Shown here piece after piece: positions 29,857-33,922 of a stretch of 33,922 bases of DNA. Source of the stretch: Candidatus Woesearchaeota archaeon (lineage in GTDB: Archaea; Nanobdellota; Nanobdellia; Woesearchaeales; GW2011-AR9); the NCBI GenBank assembly GCA_016179955.1, contig JACPCD010000009.1, positions 1-33,922 of the forward strand, written 5' to 3'. The position numbers and the translations under genes were made by a program. Each line of letters begins with the position of its first letter. Position 1 is the first letter of the stretch. The notes under the pieces were generated by a model. The model made no database searches. It was not told the origin of the DNA and saw only the letters and a list, made by a program, of their open reading frames with translations.

Positions 29857-30471
29857 CTTCTTTCCAATAATCATCTCCCCATAGGCACTTAATGCTGCCG
29901 GCACTTCAAAAGTACGCAAGGACACCTGCCGAAAGCCGGAATCACTAATGATAAAACCGCCGGAGCGAAGTTGCGCAAAGACGTTTTCCTCGTAGAATGG
30001 TTCTGCCGATTTCATGATGCGAAAAGCCTTTTCGAAATAAATGTCGTACGGTGGAATCGCTGGAAGTATCTTGAAAATGTTGCCGGCCATTCCCTCTACT
30101 TTGATTAACAGCGAGTTCCAATAGAAAGAGAATGAATTCTGATGTTCGCTGAACGAAATTCCCACGTCATCCAAGACTGCTTTGATGGTCGGCAGCGGAA
30201 GATTCAAATCTATCAACAGCAGCCGTGCCTGGCGAAGCGTTGGAAATAAAGACGCAAGGTACAGGCAGGGGGTTATTATATCTGCGCCGCAGCCGGGATA
30301 CAGTATGGTACACTCCTTCTGGTCAAACGAAGGAATGGCTGAAAGCTGTTTTAACGCCAGGTATTCTTCCTGGAAGACGTACTGCTGCACCTTTTGCAGG
30401 TTCGGGGTGGTGTGGGGATTTATTCCCCTGGGACTGACCCAATGGGAAGGAAAAGTAATCAATTGGCTCAT
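29845..30471 (-). CDS. Predicted Rossmann-fold methyltransferase-like protein
   Basis: CTILYPGCGADIITPCLYLASLF (motif I-like) and RLLLIDLNL (acidic strand-2 end). Confidence 0.55.
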   Translation of the reverse strand: MSQLITFPSHWVSPRGINPHTTPNLQKVQQYVFQEEYLALKQLSAIPSFDQKECTILYPGCGADIITPCLYLASLFPTLRQARLLLIDLNLPLPTIKAVLDDVGISFSEHQNSFSFYWNSLLIKVEGMAGNIFKILPAIPPYDIYFEKAFRIMKSAEPFYEENVFAQLRSGGFIISDSGFRQVSLRTFEVPAALSAYGEMIIGKKVFV

Positions 30472-30525
30472 TGTCTCTCCTCCGCTAACGAAATATTTAA
30501 AAGTTACTTCTCTTTACGGGAAGAT

Positions 30526-31416
30526 ATGCGAACAACTTGGGGAATATTTCTGCTTTTACTGTTGGCGGTGTTCTTGATGGCCTGTTCTTCCGAACCCTTG
30601 ACCGGCAGTTCGACGGCGCAGGCGAGCACCCTTACCATCAAGACGGAGAGTGAGAATGGCTCCATCATTACCGGCGCCAGCATCTATGTGAATGGGGAGT
30701 TCAAGGGGAAAACCAACACCTATGGCGATGAGAAAGGCGCCCGACTGATTGTGCTGGAAGGAAATAATAACCTGGTTACGGTTGAAAAAGAAGATTATGG
30801 AGCGGCTGAGCCTCGAGTCATCAATGCCGTGTCGGGAGGCAATCAACAAGTTACCTTTGTGCTGGAGAGCAGGAAAACGGATTTGCTGGTAATAGTCCAG
30901 GATCGCTATGGACCAGTTTCTGGCGCCCAAGTTTCCTTACGGAAAGGAGATACTTTTATTGTCTTAGGGACAGCTATAACTGATGAGGATGGCGTTGCTA
31001 CCTTTAGCCAAGTTGACGATGGCTCCTACACGCTGCAGGTACGTAAAGACGGCTATATCCCAGAAGAAGTCGAGGAAACCGTTGATCATTTCCAAAATAA
31101 CGGCGGTCTCAGCACCACTATCTTGCTGACGAAGATTCCGGAGTTATATGTGACTATAGTCGATCGCCAGGGACAGCCTTTGGATGACGCTGAGGCGTCT
31201 TTATATTCCCGGCAAGGATATCATTCACCGGGCACGAGCGCAATTGCCACGGCCTATACCGGAAGTTCCGGGGAAGTTCTGTTTCAGAATGTGGATTATG
31301 ACGAGCAGTACGTTATTGTTGTTCGCCGGGCGCAGTATTTGAGTGCAACTCACGAGGTGGTGCTTACGCCAGATACCCGCGAGGTGACGGTGGAAATGAT
31401 ATGGGATATTGGATAA
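30526..31416 (+). CDS. Lipoprotein with repeated carboxypeptidase-regulatory/PEGA-like beta domains
   Basis: Lipobox FLMACSS, then three repeats of the type V.D..G.P..GA.VSL...G..TF..V..G.Y. ATG 30526 preferred over 30394. Confidence 0.75.
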   Translation: MRTTWGIFLLLLLAVFLMACSSEPLTGSSTAQASTLTIKTESENGSIITGASIYVNGEFKGKTNTYGDEKGARLIVLEGNNNLVTVEKEDYGAAEPRVINAVSGGNQQVTFVLESRKTDLLVIVQDRYGPVSGAQVSLRKGDTFIVLGTAITDEDGVATFSQVDDGSYTLQVRKDGYIPEEVEETVDHFQNNGGLSTTILLTKIPELYVTIVDRQGQPLDDAEASLYSRQGYHSPGTSAIATAYTGSSGEVLFQNVDYDEQYVIVVRRAQYLSATHEVVLTPDTREVTVEMIWDIG

Positions 31417-31663
31417 GAAGTTCGCTGGTTAATTTCTTTCGAGCTTACGGTTATGTTTTCTCTCATCCTCTTAGAGTATGAACATTCGAGAATAACCCTC
31501 TATTGAAGATAGGGCAGTGAGCTCTGAGCAATGCTGAACGGGGCTTTTGGACACGAACAGGGCGGTACTCCCACGTCTTTGGGGAGTTTGGATGCGCCAA
31601 TGTGTGTGGTGATATCGCCAGTAGAGTAACTAATCTATGCTGCTCCAACAGGACAGGGAAGAC

Positions 31664-31673
31664 TTTATAAATA
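31664..31673 (+). promoter_or_regulatory. TATA box for tRNA-Arg
   Basis: TTTATAAATA ending 24 nt before the mature tRNA 5' end. Confidence 0.7.
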
Positions 31674-31696
31674 AATTCCCGTTTATTCTGGGTGAT

Positions 31697-31867
31697 GGGC
31701 CTGTAGCCTAGCCTGGATAGGGCGACAGCCTTCTATGCGTAAGCGTAAGGAAGCTGTAGGTCGGGGGTTCAAATGCCAGTTACACTAGGCGAGTCGTACT
31801 CAGGTGGGGCATAAAGCCCCACGATAACGCAAAATAGTGTAACGACTTGAAAGTCCCCTCAGGCCCG
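31697..31867 (+). tRNA. tRNA-Arg(TCT) with two introns (31736-31751 and about 31774-31853)
   Basis: Acceptor GGGCCTG/CAGGCCC, D stem GCCT/GGGC, anticodon stem ACAGC/GCTGT, loop CTTCTA+A, T stem GGGGG/CCCCT, loop TTCAAA+T. Mature length 75 nt. Confidence 0.88.
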
Positions 31868-31959
31868 TTTTCTGCTTTTGGTTGGACTATTTACTGCAAA
31901 AGAGATACGTTTAAATACTGGTAGTGCCTCAAAACCGGCATACAAGAAGGTGATGTTTC

Positions 31960-32262
31960 ATGGATGTCCGCAAAACCAGAACGTGTGATCGATGCCGGGC
32001 CAGTGTGCCCTTAGACCAGGTGCGCTTGTTTCCCAAAGACAAGGAAAAAAATATGCTGGTCTGTGGAAAATGCTTTCAGGAGCTGAGCAAGCCCAAGGTA
32101 CCATTGAAATCTACGGCTCAGCCGTTGCCACAAGCAGACTATACGTCGTACTTTTGCGATCGCTGCAAGTATTCCTTCCGGGTAGATTCGGCTAAAGCCG
32201 GCGTAACCTATGTGCTGCACTGCCCCTACTGTGGAAAATCTGACCGCTTGCATGAGCGATGA
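31960..32262 (+). CDS. Two-zinc-ribbon protein
   Basis: CDRC...CGKC and CDRC...CPYC motifs. Confidence 0.75.
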   Translation: MDVRKTRTCDRCRASVPLDQVRLFPKDKEKNMLVCGKCFQELSKPKVPLKSTAQPLPQADYTSYFCDRCKYSFRVDSAKAGVTYVLHCPYCGKSDRLHER

Positions 32263-32268
32263 ACGTCC

Positions 32269-33051
32269 ATGATTTACATCCATCAGCTGAATAATTTTAA
32301 TCCCAAGACCGTGGAGACGGAGGCAGTATACCTTATCCGCGAGCTTAAGCAGAAAACTCCCTACCCTTTAACGGTTGACAGTGTCTCTGCATATTTTACC
32401 GATCTGCTTCTTTCCCAGACTGACCAGGCTGCTATGGAGCAGGCGTTGGAATTGATTGATCAACTTATTCCGCAGATTGAACAGTTGCTGCAGGAGCAAT
32501 CATCTCTCTATGAGCCGGTTAATTTGCAGCGGGCCATTGCCATCTTGCGGGAATTGCCCTCGCCATTACAGCAGAACATCACTTATTTTCAGAGCATCAT
32601 TCCCTGGCAGCAGCAGTACATCCAATCTTTAGTGCCGGTGCTGAATGGCATTCCCCGGGCGACGGCCATCGAGGACAAGAAAAAATGGAATGCGTTCCTG
32701 AACATATTTTTTGAGAAAGTGCTGCGCACCGAGCAGTTTGCTTTCAATAGCCAGGATATCCTTCATGAAGGGCCGCTAGCCCAAATCGTGGGATTAAGCG
32801 AGAGCATGAGCAGGGGATTTTTTTTCCATGTTTCTCTGGAAGAGGAGCTGAAGAAAGTGTCGTATGACATTATCAAGCGGCGGATTCCAGCAGAGAATTT
32901 ACGGGTGGTGGAAGACATCCGCGAGGGCATTGAGAATATCCGCCGGGGCATTGAGCGGGGCTACCATAGTAACATGCGCCTGGTCAATTGGGCGGTGATT
33001 ATGTATTCGTATGTCAAGTGGCTCTCGAATCCCTGGGAAAAGAATGGGTAA
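32269..33051 (+). CDS. Hypothetical helical protein, 260 aa
   Basis: Intact ORF following the zinc-ribbon gene. Confidence 0.65.
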   Translation: MIYIHQLNNFNPKTVETEAVYLIRELKQKTPYPLTVDSVSAYFTDLLLSQTDQAAMEQALELIDQLIPQIEQLLQEQSSLYEPVNLQRAIAILRELPSPLQQNITYFQSIIPWQQQYIQSLVPVLNGIPRATAIEDKKKWNAFLNIFFEKVLRTEQFAFNSQDILHEGPLAQIVGLSESMSRGFFFHVSLEEELKKVSYDIIKRRIPAENLRVVEDIREGIENIRRGIERGYHSNMRLVNWAVIMYSYVKWLSNPWEKNG

Positions 33052-33067
33052 GTTCTGGTAGTGCAAA

Positions 33068-33235
33068 AGGGGCAGCACCAATTCACGAGCGATAGTATTC
33101 TGAAAACAATCGGTTGCGGAGGTGGATGCATTCCGAATGGATGAGGAATGTTCCGAAAACCGTGTTTTCGATATCACTTACGGGGAGGCGCCACAATTCA
33201 GAACCATAGTAAAAGAGCGAGTCGGTGCTGCCCCT
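33068..33235. ncRNA. Candidate structured ncRNA of unknown family
   Basis: Outer 12-bp helix AGGGGCAGCACC/GGTGCTGCCCCT, then TTCTGAA/TTCAGAA, AGGTG/CACTT, CATTCC/GGAATG, CGAAAAC/GTTTTCG, all properly nested. Confidence 0.55.
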
Positions 33236-33270
33236 GATGAAGTTCCCACTAACCATTAAGTCCTCGAAAA

Positions 33271-33280
33271 TTATATAAAT
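33271..33280 (+). promoter_or_regulatory. TATA box for tRNA-Cys
   Basis: TTATATAAAT ending 24 nt before the mature tRNA 5' end. Confidence 0.7.
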
Positions 33281-33303
33281 GCGCCCTCTTCCCTGTAACT
33301 CAA

Positions 33304-33441
33304 GCGCCCGTAGCCAAGCGGCTAAGGCAATCGCCTGCAGTCCACGGAAGACAGCGATGATTCGAGGGTTCGAGAATAAGTGGCCTTGCCCCTTATCAAT
33401 CCCGGGCCAATGGGAAGAAGACGAAAATCCCTCCGGGCGCT
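33304..33441 (+). tRNA. tRNA-Cys(GCA) with two introns (33341-33352 and about 33375-33427)
   Basis: Acceptor GCGCCCG/CGGGCGC, discriminator T as expected for Cys, anticodon stem ATCGC/GCGAT, loop CTGCAG+A, T stem GAGGG/CCCTC, loop TTCGAG+T. Mature length 73 nt. Confidence 0.88.
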
Positions 33442-33442
33442 C

Positions 33443-33913
33443 TTATAATCTTTTTAGATATTCTTCCCACCGAGAAATTATTTTTACCGTGGTAAGAGCT
33501 ACTCCCAGAGATACTATTCCTTTTTCCGACAAGTCCGGCATGCTCTGGCAGTATTTTTTAAAGATGTGGAGTTGCAATTGTACTCTGTTTTGAATCGTCG
33601 TAAGGCTATGGGTAAAATCTTTTGCCGATAACTCTTGGTAGCTTAATCCATTCTTCGCTTGAATACATTCCCCCACTAGGCAGTTTTGGAATGACAGCAC
33701 TGGCAAGACTTCATCATCTTTGCGATAATAGCCCGGGGTTACGATTACCGGAAGAGCATATCTCTTTCCCGGCTGATGATGGGTATGCTGCAGGTTGAAG
33801 AGCGTAAGATACGTGGCATTTAGTGGTATGGCGGCGTATTCCTTAGGGCGAAGACGAATGACATTGGTTAACTTATACTGCTTTAGAAATTTTCTTTTGG
33901 AGGGGGTGATCAC
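33443..33913 (-). CDS. Hypothetical protein, 156 aa, convergent with tRNA-Cys
   Basis: Intact ORF near the window edge; the 5' end could extend beyond the window. Confidence 0.5.
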   Translation of the reverse strand: MITPSKRKFLKQYKLTNVIRLRPKEYAAIPLNATYLTLFNLQHTHHQPGKRYALPVIVTPGYYRKDDEVLPVLSFQNCLVGECIQAKNGLSYQELSAKDFTHSLTTIQNRVQLQLHIFKKYCQSMPDLSEKGIVSLGVALTTVKIISRWEEYLKRL

Positions 33914-33922
33914 TTGGTTATT

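Noticed and set aside
31463-31648. 61-aa reverse ORF before tRNA-Arg
   Set aside because: No family signal and overlaps a hairpin-rich region; not supported as coding.
33304-33400. Shorter tRNA reading using CCCGGGCCA at about 33401-33409 as the 3' acceptor
   Set aside because: Only 5 acceptor pairs form and the T stem fails. The downstream CGGGCGC pairs all 7 bases and restores the T stem.
33279-33593. 104-aa forward ORF
   Set aside because: Runs through tRNA-Cys and antisense through the 33443-33913 gene; the tRNA explanation is far stronger.
1-33922. CRISPR arrays, rRNA genes or prophage modules
   Set aside because: No regularly spaced repeats, no rRNA core sequences and no phage structural or integrase genes were seen.

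Overview
This window looks archaeal, probably DPANN or Woesearchaeota-like. That placement is inferred from gene content: archaeal DnaG, Topo VI A/B, Rio1 and a KH protein, HerA, AbrB-PhoU, TATA-type promoters and intron-bearing tRNAs. It contains: a complete IS5-like element at the left edge; two VapBC-like modules; scpB; a GyrA gene interrupted by a LAGLIDADG intein; a HerA-like ATPase gene interrupted by a second LAGLIDADG intein at the Walker B site; an archaeal DnaG; LemA and HtpX; an exonuclease-retaining B-family polymerase homologue with no recognisable polymerase catalytic motifs; rio1, a KH gene and a small unannotated ORF; top6B and top6A; a cyclophilin lipoprotein; and several lipoproteins. 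The strongest non-obvious signal is a pair of tRNA genes hidden by introns: tRNA-Arg(TCT) at 31697-31867 and tRNA-Cys(GCA) at 33304-33441. Each has two introns, one at 37/38 and one inside the T-loop at about 59/60. Both fold to complete mature tRNAs of 75 and 73 nt, share the same bulge-helix-bulge geometry, and have TATA boxes at identical spacing that could start transcription at or near the mature 5' end. Other notable signals are a long-range paired candidate ncRNA (33068-33235), a 133-bp nested palindrome between convergent genes (29724-29856), tandem long hairpins in the cyclophilin 5' coding region, a palindrome enclosing a TATA box upstream of lemA, a block-B His-to-Gln change in the GyrA intein, and several apparently catalytically degenerate enzyme homologues. 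All calls come from reading the sequence; no database search or folding program was run.
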